From Bradyrhizobium sp. RP6 (GTDB lineage: Bacteria; Pseudomonadota; Alphaproteobacteria; Rhizobiales; Xanthobacteraceae): 64,000 bases of DNA. Position numbers and translations under genes: made by a program. Position 1 is the first letter of the stretch. The number at the start of each line of letters is the position of its first letter. Of the stretch, positions 1 through 7,085 are shown piece by piece. The DNA is taken from NCBI RefSeq assembly GCF_003837805.1, contig NZ_RQIT01000013.1, forward strand, positions 62,001 to 126,000. Direction: 5' to 3'. The notes beneath the pieces are model-generated. The model made no database searches, had not been told where the DNA came from, and saw only the letters and a program-made list of their open reading frames with translations.

Positions 1-314
1 CCGATCGCGAAATCTGCGGACCCACCGAGCACGGCCGCGAAGGTCTGGGTGTCGCCGCCAGCGGCGCTCACCTTCATGTCGAGGCCGTTCTTCTTGAAGA
101 TGCCGGCATGCATGCCGACGTAGAGATTGATGTAACCCAGATTGTGCACGGCCTCGCTGAAGCGAATGGTCTTGAGCGCGGCCGCGGAGGCGACGCGGGA
201 TCCGAACAGCGGTGTGGCGCCGACACCGGCAGCGAGCACGGAGGCAGCAAGGAAATGGCGGCGGCTGAGCACACGACCACTCGGCGTGGCCGGAGGACGA
301 GCATTTTCGGTCAT
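1..314 (-). CDS. ABC transporter substrate-binding protein, NitT/TauT-like (C-terminus outside the window)
   Basis: The minus-strand reading frame opens with ATG at 314 and stays open to the window edge, giving the first 104 residues. A ribosome site (ctggag) lies about 10 bases upstream. The N-terminus has a twin-arginine motif (LSRRHFLAAS) followed by a hydrophobic stretch and an Ala-rich cleavage region, so export by Tat is likely. After the signal the text IRFSEAVHNLGYINLYVG, then AGIFKKNGLDMKV and GGSADFAIG, matches the start of periplasmic binding proteins for nitrate, sulfonate, taurine or similar organic ligands, where the apparent helix after a Gly-Leu-Asp segment precedes the ligand loop. 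The ligand cannot be told. Permease and ATPase genes would be expected to the left. Confidence 0.8.
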   Translation of the reverse strand, partial: MTENARPPATPSGRVLSRRHFLAASVLAAGVGATPLFGSRVASAAALKTIRFSEAVHNLGYINLYVGMHAGIFKKNGLDMKVSAAGGDTQTFAAVLGGSADFAI

Positions 315-643
315 GGCACGAATTTCTCCAGAACTGCTGACAGGCAGCCCCAAAGACTAGGTGTCGACCTCCGCTCATCAAGCCGAAATAAGCGACGCAT
401 TTTGCGCGCGATTTAAACCGCCGTTGGAATATGTCGCGCGATTGACACAGAGCGGAAGCGGCTGACCTGGCAATGCTGTTTTATTGCCCGTTGCGCAATC
501 GCGCTGCCGAAATAGACATCCGACTGTCGTCGATTTCGTCATTTTTGACATTATCGCTGCACAAAGATTTTGCAGAGGCGGCACGGGAACTCGCCAAGCA
601 CCGCTTCGCCTGCAAGCGTCGCTGAGCCGCGGTGTCGTGCGCG
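315..643. other. intergenic region, no gene seen
   Basis: This 329-base gap lies between the starts or ends of two minus-strand genes. It is less GC-rich than its surroundings, with several T-rich runs between about 470 and 580, which suits promoter or regulatory DNA for the binding-protein gene to the left. I see no RNA gene or convincing ORF in it; the reading frames that cross it have arginine-rich shadow composition. Confidence 0.5.
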
Positions 644-1024
644 TTACGGATTGACACGTACCGAGGAGAAGCGGCCGGTCAGCGCGCCGCCGCACTTCTC
701 GGCCGCAATCCGGCTGGCGCGGGTGCCGTCTCGCGGACCGACTGCGGTCACGCCCTGTCTCTTCTCGGTGTCCGTGTTGCGCAGCAATTCGAAGAGATTG
801 CTCACGAGCCCGCGCAAGCGCAGGTTCTCCGATTTCAACTCGTTCATCTGTTGAACCGCGTGGACGTCGAGCCCGCCGAGGCTGCGGCGCCAGCGGTAGA
901 ACGTACGCTCGGTAATGCCGGCGGCCTTGCATATTTCTGCAATCGGCACTCCGGAACTCGCCTCGGCGAGGAGATGAATGATCTCATTCTCGGTAAACCG
1001 GGATCGCCTCATCGATCTCTCCAT
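644..1024 (-). CDS. IS3-family OrfA-like transposase fragment, stand-alone
   Basis: A 126-residue protein whose first 70 residues follow the IS3/IS407 OrfA pattern: RRSRFTENEIIHLLAEA, then a helix-turn-helix (VPIAEICKAAGITERTFYRW), then GGLDVHAVQQMNELKSEN leading into a leucine-zipper-like helix. OrfA proteins bind the ends of the element and are normally followed by OrfB carrying the DDE integrase domain by frameshift. No OrfB-like sequence or terminal inverted repeats are visible in the flanks, so this is either a relic or a captured DNA-binding protein. The last 50 residues (from about TEKRQGVTAV) do not resemble OrfA and may be out-of-frame or unrelated sequence. The start could also be at the second Met, five codons in. 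Confidence 0.65.
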   Translation of the reverse strand: MERSMRRSRFTENEIIHLLAEASSGVPIAEICKAAGITERTFYRWRRSLGGLDVHAVQQMNELKSENLRLRGLVSNLFELLRNTDTEKRQGVTAVGPRDGTRASRIAAEKCGGALTGRFSSVRVNP

Positions 1025-1205
1025 CGGCCCGCCATTTGCACGGCGCTTAACCGCCGTGCGCGGCGCTGGGCCTGAGGTCGAGTATAGCCGAAGGATCGCC
1101 GCCGCCTAGAACATCCAAGCACGATTTTGCCGGACGCACCGTTGGCGATCCGGCGCCGACTTTGAACAAAAGAGTGCCCTGAAACGCTACGCCTGGAGTT
1201 GTCCA

Positions 1206-2144
1206 ATGCAGCGCCGCCACGAAATACCCAGCACGCCCGAGAACATGGTTTGGGGGTATCTGGACTGCAACACACCACCTGTGCTGGAAATCAACTCCGG
1301 CGATAGCGTGACGCTGCATAGCTTCCCGGCGGGAGGGAAGGAGACGCTTCCAGACGACCTCTCGCTGGTTCCGGAAGACTATCGGCTTGCCCTCGAGACG
1401 ATGCAGCCCGGGCCCGGGCCTCACTTCATTACCGGACCTGTCTACGTACGGGGCGCCAATGTCGGCGACACGCTCCAGGTCGACATCCTCAGCGTGAAGG
1501 TTCGCCAGGACTGGGGTTTCGTGTCGATCCTGCCGCTGCTTGGAACGCTACCGGACGAGTTCACCGACTACGAGACGATCCACCCGGTGATCGACCGCAA
1601 GCGCGAGGTCTGCATCATGCCATGGGGCACGGAAATGCCGCTCGACCCGTTCTTCGGCATCATTGCGACGGCGCCGCCACCGAGCTGGGGCCGCTGCGGG
1701 TCGCCCGTTCCGCGCGCGTTCGGCGGCAACATGGACAACAAGGAGCTACGAGCCGGCACGACGTTGTATCTCCCGGTGTTCAACGAGGGCGCGTTGTTCT
1801 TCGCCGGCGACGGCCACGGCGTGCAGGGCGACGGCGAAGTCTGCATTACCGCGCTCGAGACCGGCGTCACCGGAACCTTCCGTCTGACGGTACGCAAGGA
1901 CATGGATATCAAATGGCCTTTCGCGGAAAGCGCCACGCATCTCATGTCGATCGGCCTCGATGAGGATCTCGACGACGCCGCCAAACAAGCTGTTCGGGAA
2001 ATGGTCAAGCATGTCTGCGCCCGGACCATCCGCACGCGCAACGAGGCCTACATGTTGTGTTCGCTCGCCGGCAATCTGCGTGTCACGCAGCTCGTCGACG
2101 GCAACAAGGGCATCCACATGTTGCTGCCGAAGGCGCTTCTTTAG
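1206..2144 (+). CDS. acetamidase/formamidase family protein
   Basis: The 312-residue product matches the FmdA/AmdA family, which hydrolyses short amides such as formamide or acetamide to ammonia and the acid. Diagnostic text includes the ligand-facing segment VTLHSFPAGGKE, the ITGPVYVRGANVGDTLQVDI strand pair, the central PFFGIIATAPP stretch and the GGNMDNKEL motif followed by a metal-site-like GDGHGVQGDGEV. Length is typical for the cytoplasmic enzyme of this family, and no signal peptide is present. ATG at 1206 is preceded by GGAG at a good distance. It stands alone, transcribed away from the transposase fragment. The true substrate is unknown; a role in scavenging nitrogen is an inference. 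Confidence 0.85.
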   Translation: MQRRHEIPSTPENMVWGYLDCNTPPVLEINSGDSVTLHSFPAGGKETLPDDLSLVPEDYRLALETMQPGPGPHFITGPVYVRGANVGDTLQVDILSVKVRQDWGFVSILPLLGTLPDEFTDYETIHPVIDRKREVCIMPWGTEMPLDPFFGIIATAPPPSWGRCGSPVPRAFGGNMDNKELRAGTTLYLPVFNEGALFFAGDGHGVQGDGEVCITALETGVTGTFRLTVRKDMDIKWPFAESATHLMSIGLDEDLDDAAKQAVREMVKHVCARTIRTRNEAYMLCSLAGNLRVTQLVDGNKGIHMLLPKALL

Positions 2145-2238
2145 CGGGCCCGCACGAAGACGTCACAATCTCCTTCTCGCGTACGAGCCTCACCGGTCCG
2201 CCGGCGCGGCACGGTCAGCGGTTGACATCAAGGCCATC

Positions 2239-2259
2239 ATGTAACATACAAAGTTACAT
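2239..2259. promoter_or_regulatory. perfect inverted repeat overlapping the Rrf2 start codon (likely operator)
   Basis: ATGTAAC at 2239-2245 and GTTACAT at 2253-2259 are perfect inverted 7-base arms with a 7-base spacer. The right arm includes the first two bases of the regulator start codon. A TTGACA hexamer sits at 2222-2227. Rrf2 regulators commonly bind such dyads, so autorepression is likely. Confidence 0.6.
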
Positions 2260-2716
2260 GAAACGCGACTCCCGACTGTCCGGCGTGCTCCACGTCCTGC
2301 TGCACATGGCGCAGCAGCCTGGGCCGTTCACCTCCGAGACCCTGGCGAAGGCGATGGACACCAACCCGGTGGTGATCCGGCGCATCATGGCGGGGCTGCG
2401 CGAGCTCGGTTACGTCCGCTCCGAGAAGGGGCATGGCGGCGGCTGGACGCTTGCTTGCGACCTCTCGAAGGTGACGCTGCGCGATGTCTACGCCGCGCTC
2501 GGAAGCCCATCGCTTCTGGCCATGGGCAACCGGACCGAGGCGCCGGGCTGCCTCGTCGAGCAGGCGGTCAACGCCGCGCTCGATCAGGCCTTTCACGATG
2601 CGGAGGCGCTGCTGCTGTCGCGCCTCGGCGAGGTGACACTGGCGATGCTCGGCGCGGACCTGCGCAAGCGGCTAGGGTCGCGAAAGATCCACGACATGAG
2701 CGCGCATCGCGCGTGA
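2258..2716 (+). CDS. Rrf2 family transcriptional regulator
   Basis: The 152-residue protein has the Rrf2 winged-helix arrangement: an N-terminal helix (RLSGVLHVLLHMA), a helix-turn-helix (TSETLAKAMDTNPVVIRRIMAGLRELG) and a wing ending in the typical GHGGGW turn. Only two cysteines occur (about residues 66 and 94), so it lacks the three-Cys iron-sulfur ligand set of IscR and NsrR and looks closer to the YwnA-like subgroup. ATG at 2258 was chosen because the family alignment begins here and the dyad sits on it; no Shine-Dalgarno sequence precedes it, so translation may be leaderless. A methyltransferase gene follows after 26 bases and is probably the regulated partner. An in-frame extension upstream overlaps the amidase gene and was rejected. 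Confidence 0.85.
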   Translation: MKRDSRLSGVLHVLLHMAQQPGPFTSETLAKAMDTNPVVIRRIMAGLRELGYVRSEKGHGGGWTLACDLSKVTLRDVYAALGSPSLLAMGNRTEAPGCLVEQAVNAALDQAFHDAEALLLSRLGEVTLAMLGADLRKRLGSRKIHDMSAHRA

Positions 2717-2742
2717 ATGGCTCCATTCGCAGGACAACATTC

Positions 2743-3426
2743 ATGACCGACATTCAAGCCGCATTCTCCGATCCGCAGTTCGTGGCGAGATACACGGAGG
2801 GACCGCGGCGCTTCGTCCCGGGCTATGATGCCATGCAGACCATGGCGGCGATCCTGCTGGCCGAACGCGCCCCCGGCGATGCGCGGGTGCTCGTCCTCGG
2901 CGCCGGCGGCGGCCTGGAGCTGAAGGCCTTTGCGCAAGCGCACCCCGCCTGGAGCTTCGACGGCGTCGATCCCTCGGAGGCGATGCTCGCGCTCGCCAGC
3001 CAGACGCTGGGGTCGCTCGCCTCGCGCGCACACCTTCATCAGGGCTATATCGACGATGCCCCGGCAGGACCGTTCGATGGCGCCACCTGCCTGTTGACCC
3101 TGCACTTCGTCGACGTCGCGGAACGGCGTCGCATCGCCGCCGAAGTCCGCCGCCGCCTCAAGCCGCGCGCGCCCTTCGTAGTCGCCCATCTGAGCGCTCC
3201 TGACGGCGAGGAGGAACGCCCGCGCTGGCTGTCGCGGTACTCCGCCTTCCTGGCGGCATCCGGCGTCGAGCCGGAGCAGGCGGTGGCCGCACGGGATGCC
3301 GTCACCAACCATCTCCAGATTCTCGCGCCCGCGCAGGACGAAGCGGTTTTGCGCGAGGCCGGATTCTCGGATCCAACCCTGTTCTACACCGGCTTCGCCT
3401 TCCGCGGCTGGGTGGCCTACGCCTGA
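2743..3426 (+). CDS. class I SAM-dependent methyltransferase
   Basis: The 227-residue protein carries the Rossmann-type SAM fold: motif I VLVLGAGGGLE (near residue 45), an acidic residue after strand 2 in FDGVDPSEAML, and a motif IV-like FDGATCLLTLHFVD. The text around PSEAMLALA and LTLHFV resembles small-molecule methyltransferases related to CmoA/UbiE (type 12). It sits 26 bases behind the Rrf2 regulator and probably shares its transcript and control. The substrate cannot be read from the sequence. ATG at 2743 gives the family-length product beginning MTDIQAAF. Confidence 0.82.
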   Translation: MTDIQAAFSDPQFVARYTEGPRRFVPGYDAMQTMAAILLAERAPGDARVLVLGAGGGLELKAFAQAHPAWSFDGVDPSEAMLALASQTLGSLASRAHLHQGYIDDAPAGPFDGATCLLTLHFVDVAERRRIAAEVRRRLKPRAPFVVAHLSAPDGEEERPRWLSRYSAFLAASGVEPEQAVAARDAVTNHLQILAPAQDEAVLREAGFSDPTLFYTGFAFRGWVAYA

Positions 3427-3536
3427 AGTGCCACGGCCTGTTCCACACCGCCACCTGTGCGAGTCGGCACGGGGCACGCGCGCACCAAAGCGCGATCCGA
3501 TAAGGATGAATCGTCAGCGTGCGTCAGGTCATGTTT

Positions 3537-3580
3537 GAGCACGATCTTCGGAAAACCGCGGCACAGTTTTCCGGATCATG
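3537..3580. repeat. short intergenic palindrome of a Rhizobiales-type family
   Basis: The core arms CGGAAAAC (3549-3556) and GTTTTCCG (3566-3573) pair around a 9-base loop, with imperfect outer pairing of gatc against gatc. From memory, near-identical elements (gagcatgatc, then gaaaaccgc and ttttccggatcatg) are scattered through Rhizobiales genomes. Here it lies between convergent genes and could also help end transcription. Confidence 0.6.
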
Positions 3581-3622
3581 TAAGCCCCGGGGAGGCCAAT
3601 CGCGAACTCACGGTGCCACCAT

Positions 3623-5074
3623 CTAGCGCTGGACGACCGCAGCCAGTTTCTTCACCGGTGGCGGCTTCCACGTGCCGTTGACGATCGAGGGGCTCTTCTC
3701 ATTCGGCCAGTACAAGCGCATCATCAGCTGGAATTTGCCGGATGGAGCCGGGAGCCAGTTGGATTCCTTGTCTGCGCCCGGCGAGTCCTTCTGGATATAG
3801 ATGTCGATGGAGCCGTCCGGGTTCGATTTCAGATTCTGCCGGGCGCTGATCGAATAGCGGTTGATCGGGTTGGCCACGAAGAAGTAGCTGCTGTCATACA
3901 TCGTGAGCGACCAGAAGCCACGCGCAGGCGGCAATTGCCCGTTTGCAAAACGCAGAACGTATTTGGCGGCGCCGTCATAGGCTTTGCCTTCGCCATCTTT
4001 CTGCGAGCTGGGATAGACGGCATCCTGCGGCCGGTTCGCGCCGAGACCGACGGCCGTCACGAAGGCCCGCATGAAATAGTCGGTCCCGTAGATCCCGGTT
4101 TTGGTCGTGTAACCCCACCCGTTGATATCCTTTATCTCCTTGTTGACCTTGAACTGAAGCATGATGCGATCGAAGGCGATTTGCGGAACACGTTTGGCAA
4201 AGTCCGCATTGCGCAATCTGCTCGGATCGAACTCCTGTCCGGCGACGAGGCCAATCCGTGCAAGCCTGGCGAGCGCAGGGGCATCCGCCGCGGCCGGTGG
4301 GTTCGCCTTCATGAGCCGCGCCAGGAGTGTGAAGTAGGCGATGGTATCCAGGCCATTCACTTGATCGCGCACGGCGGTCTTCATGTCGATGGATCGATCG
4401 ACCTCGCCGGCCGGCGGCGTATAGGGCTTGCCGTAGCTGCTTAATGGGACCAGCTTGCACTGATCCTGCACAGCATGGACCGCAGCATAGTCTTCCGGCG
4501 TTCCCGTGCAGTAGATTCGTCCGAGTATCCACACGAGGCTGGTCGGCGACTTGTACTCCTTGACGCCCGAGGGGAGCGCACCCTTCCAGCCCGGCCCGGT
4601 GATCGCGTAGGTCTGCGCACCGGTCCCCGTGGTTCGCTTTCCGGGCGCCTGAAATACGTCGGTCCAGCCGTCCAGCATGGGAAACAGGAAATAGCGGTCC
4701 TTCATGTCGGGGATGCTGAGGACCCACGGCTCCTTCTCGACGTCGATGAATGCCGTCGTGTAGAGCGTGTCCGCATTGGGCGCAGTCACGTCGCGGAACG
4801 AAGCGTCGGGATATCGGCGTAACTTGATGAACTGGCCCATCGGCGCGTGATTGCCCACCGGAGTCGCGACATTCGTAATGATTCTTCGCGTATATTCCAT
4901 GGTCACCAACGGATAGCCGTAGATGTAGGCATCCTGGGCGACGGCAAAATCTTCCACTCCGTCACCGAAATCGCGCAAGATGTCGCCGAACTCTGCGCGG
5001 GCCAATGTGCCGAATGATGCCCCTGCAAAGAGACTGAGACCGCCAATGGTCGCCTGTCGACGGGATATCCGCAT
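3623..5074 (-). CDS. DUF1254/DUF1214 domain protein, exported
   Basis: A 483-residue protein. It begins with a twin-arginine-like signal (ISRRQATIGGLSLFAGASF) and an Ala-rich cleavage area, so it is probably periplasmic. The N-terminal half has the DUF1254 pattern (AYIYGYPLVTMEYTRR, then TAPNADTLYTTAFIDV and PWVLSIPDMKDRYFLFPML), the C-terminal half the DUF1214 pattern (LPPARGFWSLTMYDSSYFF, NPINRYSI, then QKDSPG and NWLPAPSGKFQLMMRLYWP). The function of these paired domains is not settled. ATG at 5074 was preferred over one 14 codons upstream because GGAGGG sits 8 bases before it. A perfect FNR/FixK-type box lies 57 bases upstream, suggesting induction at low oxygen. The styAB genes behind it face the same way but are separated by the box, so it has its own promoter. 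Confidence 0.88.
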   Translation of the reverse strand: MRISRRQATIGGLSLFAGASFGTLARAEFGDILRDFGDGVEDFAVAQDAYIYGYPLVTMEYTRRIITNVATPVGNHAPMGQFIKLRRYPDASFRDVTAPNADTLYTTAFIDVEKEPWVLSIPDMKDRYFLFPMLDGWTDVFQAPGKRTTGTGAQTYAITGPGWKGALPSGVKEYKSPTSLVWILGRIYCTGTPEDYAAVHAVQDQCKLVPLSSYGKPYTPPAGEVDRSIDMKTAVRDQVNGLDTIAYFTLLARLMKANPPAAADAPALARLARIGLVAGQEFDPSRLRNADFAKRVPQIAFDRIMLQFKVNKEIKDINGWGYTTKTGIYGTDYFMRAFVTAVGLGANRPQDAVYPSSQKDGEGKAYDGAAKYVLRFANGQLPPARGFWSLTMYDSSYFFVANPINRYSISARQNLKSNPDGSIDIYIQKDSPGADKESNWLPAPSGKFQLMMRLYWPNEKSPSIVNGTWKPPPVKKLAAVVQR

Positions 5075-5130
5075 GGCCTTCCCTCCTCTGCGCACAACCT
5101 TCACGCTAGGGACCACAAAGCGCGCGTTGC

Positions 5131-5144
5131 TTGATCTAGATCAA
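5131..5144 (-). promoter_or_regulatory. FNR/FixK-type box upstream of the DUF1254 gene
   Basis: TTGATCTAGATCAA is a perfect palindrome and an exact match to the TTGAT-N4-ATCAA consensus of FNR/FixK/DNR-class activators. Its centre is about 63 bases upstream of the DUF1254 ATG at 5074. If the box sits at -41.5, transcription would start near 5096, leaving a leader of about 20 bases that still holds the GGAGGG ribosome site. Confidence 0.7.
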
Positions 5145-5221
5145 GCCCCCGGCGATGCCGCTCGCAGGACGGAGAACGCCTCAGATGGTGAGGAGAAGAG
5201 GCCTGAGGCGTCGCGCCTCCG

Positions 5222-5725
5222 TCACCGATCAACCGGCACGCCGGGGCCGAGATGATACCGACTGGAGAAGAACACCAACGGCGTGGTGTCGCGATAGTCG
5301 CAGCTCGAGACTTCGGCGATGATCAACGTGTGGTCGCTGACATCGACGGTCCGCGTCACTTCGCAGGCGAACCAGGCCATGCAGCCGGATAGGCGCGGCA
5401 GGCCGTCGACCATCTCGCAATGCGGCGCCGCGCCGGTGTTCGGCTGGCTCGCAAAATGCCGCGACAGATCCCGGCCATGATCCGGCAGGACATTGACGCA
5501 GTAACGTCCCGTCGCCGAGATCGCCCGAAGCATACGGCCGGGCATGACGGAGACCAGCACGGTCGGCGGCGACAGGCTGACGGTCACGAAGCTGTTCGCG
5601 GTCATGCCGCAGACGCGGCCGTGCTCGTCCAATGCGGTCAGCACCGCGACCCCGGTTGCAAAGCGCGACGCGGCTTCGCGAAACGACGCCGGGTTGGCGC
5701 GCGGCATCTCAGTCTCCGCTCGCAT
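5222..5725 (-). CDS. styB: flavin reductase, partner of the monooxygenase (StyB-like)
   Basis: The 167-residue protein matches the short flavin reductase domain (HpaC/StyB type), which uses NAD(P)H to reduce FAD or FMN that then diffuses to a partner oxygenase. Typical features are the N-terminal FREAASRFATGVAVLTA, the flavin-binding GMTANSFVTVSLSPPTVLV, a SATGRYCVNVL segment and the C-terminal FFSSRYHLG. The gene begins 6 bases after the stop of the StyA-like oxygenase, so both come from one transcript and together make a two-component system. GAGG precedes the chosen ATG; a second ATG six codons on also has GGAG in front. The name is by family and position, not by shown substrate. Confidence 0.82.
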   Translation of the reverse strand: MRAETEMPRANPASFREAASRFATGVAVLTALDEHGRVCGMTANSFVTVSLSPPTVLVSVMPGRMLRAISATGRYCVNVLPDHGRDLSRHFASQPNTGAAPHCEMVDGLPRLSGCMAWFACEVTRTVDVSDHTLIIAEVSSCDYRDTTPLVFFSSRYHLGPGVPVDR

Positions 5726-5731
5726 CGATCC

Positions 5732-6982
5732 TCACGCAATCGCCCTGACCGGCTCGGCCGGCGCGGACATGCGCTCGATCCAGGCGTGGATGCGCTGCGG
5801 CGTGGAAATGCGGTCCCACTGCCGGTCCGGATAGTTGAAATTCTCGGTGAACTCGTTCGCCAGCGCCGGATTCTGGCTCATCGCGCCGATCAGCATGCCC
5901 AGCGCTTCGCTCGGCGGCTGCAGCATCACATTGGTCCAGCGCGAGGCCGCCAGCACGCGGTCCTGCCGCTTCAGATCGATCTTCTCGCACAGGCGCGCAT
6001 CGAGCGCGTCGGCGTTGACGATCTCCTCGCCGAGGACGAAGGCCGCATAGGAGGCGACATTGGCACCCTGGCCCATCATGGGATCGACGATGGCATGCAC
6101 GTCGCCGAGCGCGATCGCGCATTTGCCGTCGTCGAATTCGACCACCGTGTTGCGCACCGTGGGGACCACGCCGCCCTGCAGCAGATCCTGCGGCTGCGCG
6201 AGATCGAAGCGGGCGGTATCGATGCGATCGTAGGTCGTCGGGTGATGCTTCTCCAGCTTGCCCAGCAGCACCTTCAGGAAGTGCCTCGGGTTGTCGTCAT
6301 AGCTGAGCGTGGCCAGTTCCTCCATGTCGCCGCCGGGGACGTTCTCCATCAGCAGCGCATTGGCGATGCCGCCGAAGGTGACGGTGGGGATCACGATCAT
6401 CTCGCCATGGCCGGGCGACACCGAGAGCGTGACGTTCATGGGTTCGGGCTGCCGCACGCCGGTGTAGAGCCCGACGCACAATCGCCGCTGCGGCTGCGAA
6501 TAGGGCGTGTGCTCCGGACGGTAGGTGAAGAGCTGGCCCAGCGGCCCCTTGCCGGTCGAGACCACCAGCAGGTCGAAGCGCGCGACCAGCGGACGGATGT
6601 CGCGCTCCTCGATGCGGCGGTACTCGATGCTGCCGCCGCGCGTCGTGAAGTCCTGCATCAGGGCAGGAAGATAGATCCGGTAATCGACGGCGCGGCTCGC
6701 TTTCGAGAAATCGCCGCGAAAGCGCAGCGGCTGCGGAAAATTGAAGACGTGGTCGTGGTAGTAATAATGGTCCTTGGGATCGGTCCAGTGATTGACGCCG
6801 AGACAGTCCTCGCGCGCGATCGTCACATGGTGATGCGCGACGGTGTTAACGAGCCGGCTCTCGCGATAGTCTTCCGGCGTCCGGTCGGTGATGACAGTGG
6901 CGTCCACGCCGTGCTTTTGCAGGTAGAGCGCGAGATGCAGGCCGGCGATTCCGGCGCCGACAATTCCGACATGGCGTGCCAC
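5732..6982 (-). CDS. styA: styrene/indole monooxygenase-like FAD enzyme (StyA-like, group E)
   Basis: At 416 residues the product has the length of StyA, the oxygenase of two-component styrene and indole monooxygenases. It opens with a Rossmann dinucleotide motif (GIVGAGIAGLHLALYL) and continues with the group E signature region RLVNTVAHHHVTIARE, the YYYHDHVFNFPQP stretch and a C-terminal GDVHAIVDPMMGQGANVASY that forms the second FAD contact. Such enzymes epoxidise the vinyl side chain of styrene or the indole ring, making indigo from indole in vitro. The flavin reductase gene follows directly. No styrene-oxide isomerase or phenylacetaldehyde dehydrogenase is nearby, so a complete styrene pathway is not encoded here; indole or an indole-like aromatic is at least as likely. 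A LysR gene is divergent, with a shared 103-base control region. Confidence 0.85.
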   Translation of the reverse strand: MARHVGIVGAGIAGLHLALYLQKHGVDATVITDRTPEDYRESRLVNTVAHHHVTIAREDCLGVNHWTDPKDHYYYHDHVFNFPQPLRFRGDFSKASRAVDYRIYLPALMQDFTTRGGSIEYRRIEERDIRPLVARFDLLVVSTGKGPLGQLFTYRPEHTPYSQPQRRLCVGLYTGVRQPEPMNVTLSVSPGHGEMIVIPTVTFGGIANALLMENVPGGDMEELATLSYDDNPRHFLKVLLGKLEKHHPTTYDRIDTARFDLAQPQDLLQGGVVPTVRNTVVEFDDGKCAIALGDVHAIVDPMMGQGANVASYAAFVLGEEIVNADALDARLCEKIDLKRQDRVLAASRWTNVMLQPPSEALGMLIGAMSQNPALANEFTENFNYPDRQWDRISTPQRIHAWIERMSAPAEPVRAIA

Positions 6983-7044
6983 GTGACTCCCTCCCTGGTT
7001 GCTTGTTTTGAGGAAGCCTAGCGGCCCGAGCTGTTGCGCACTAC

Positions 7045-7070
7045 GGAATATATGGGATATGATTTATTCC
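7045..7070. promoter_or_regulatory. inverted repeat between styA and the LysR gene (probable LysR site)
   Basis: GGAATA at 7045-7050 and TATTCC at 7065-7070 are perfect arms, and extending inward gives 8 of 9 matching bases. The site lies 16 bases before the LysR ATG and about 63 bases before styA, the normal place for a LysR-type operator controlling both. A further copy of the half-site (ggaat) is at 7076-7080. Confidence 0.6.
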
Positions 7071-7085
7071 AGATCGGAATGAATT

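Noticed and set aside
378..932. 184-codon minus-strand ORF overlapping the transposase fragment
   Set aside because: Arginine-rich and out of frame with the OrfA-like protein; no known pattern.
5420..7021. 533-codon plus-strand ORF antisense to styA
   Set aside because: Composition is that of a shadow frame, and styA has full family motifs.
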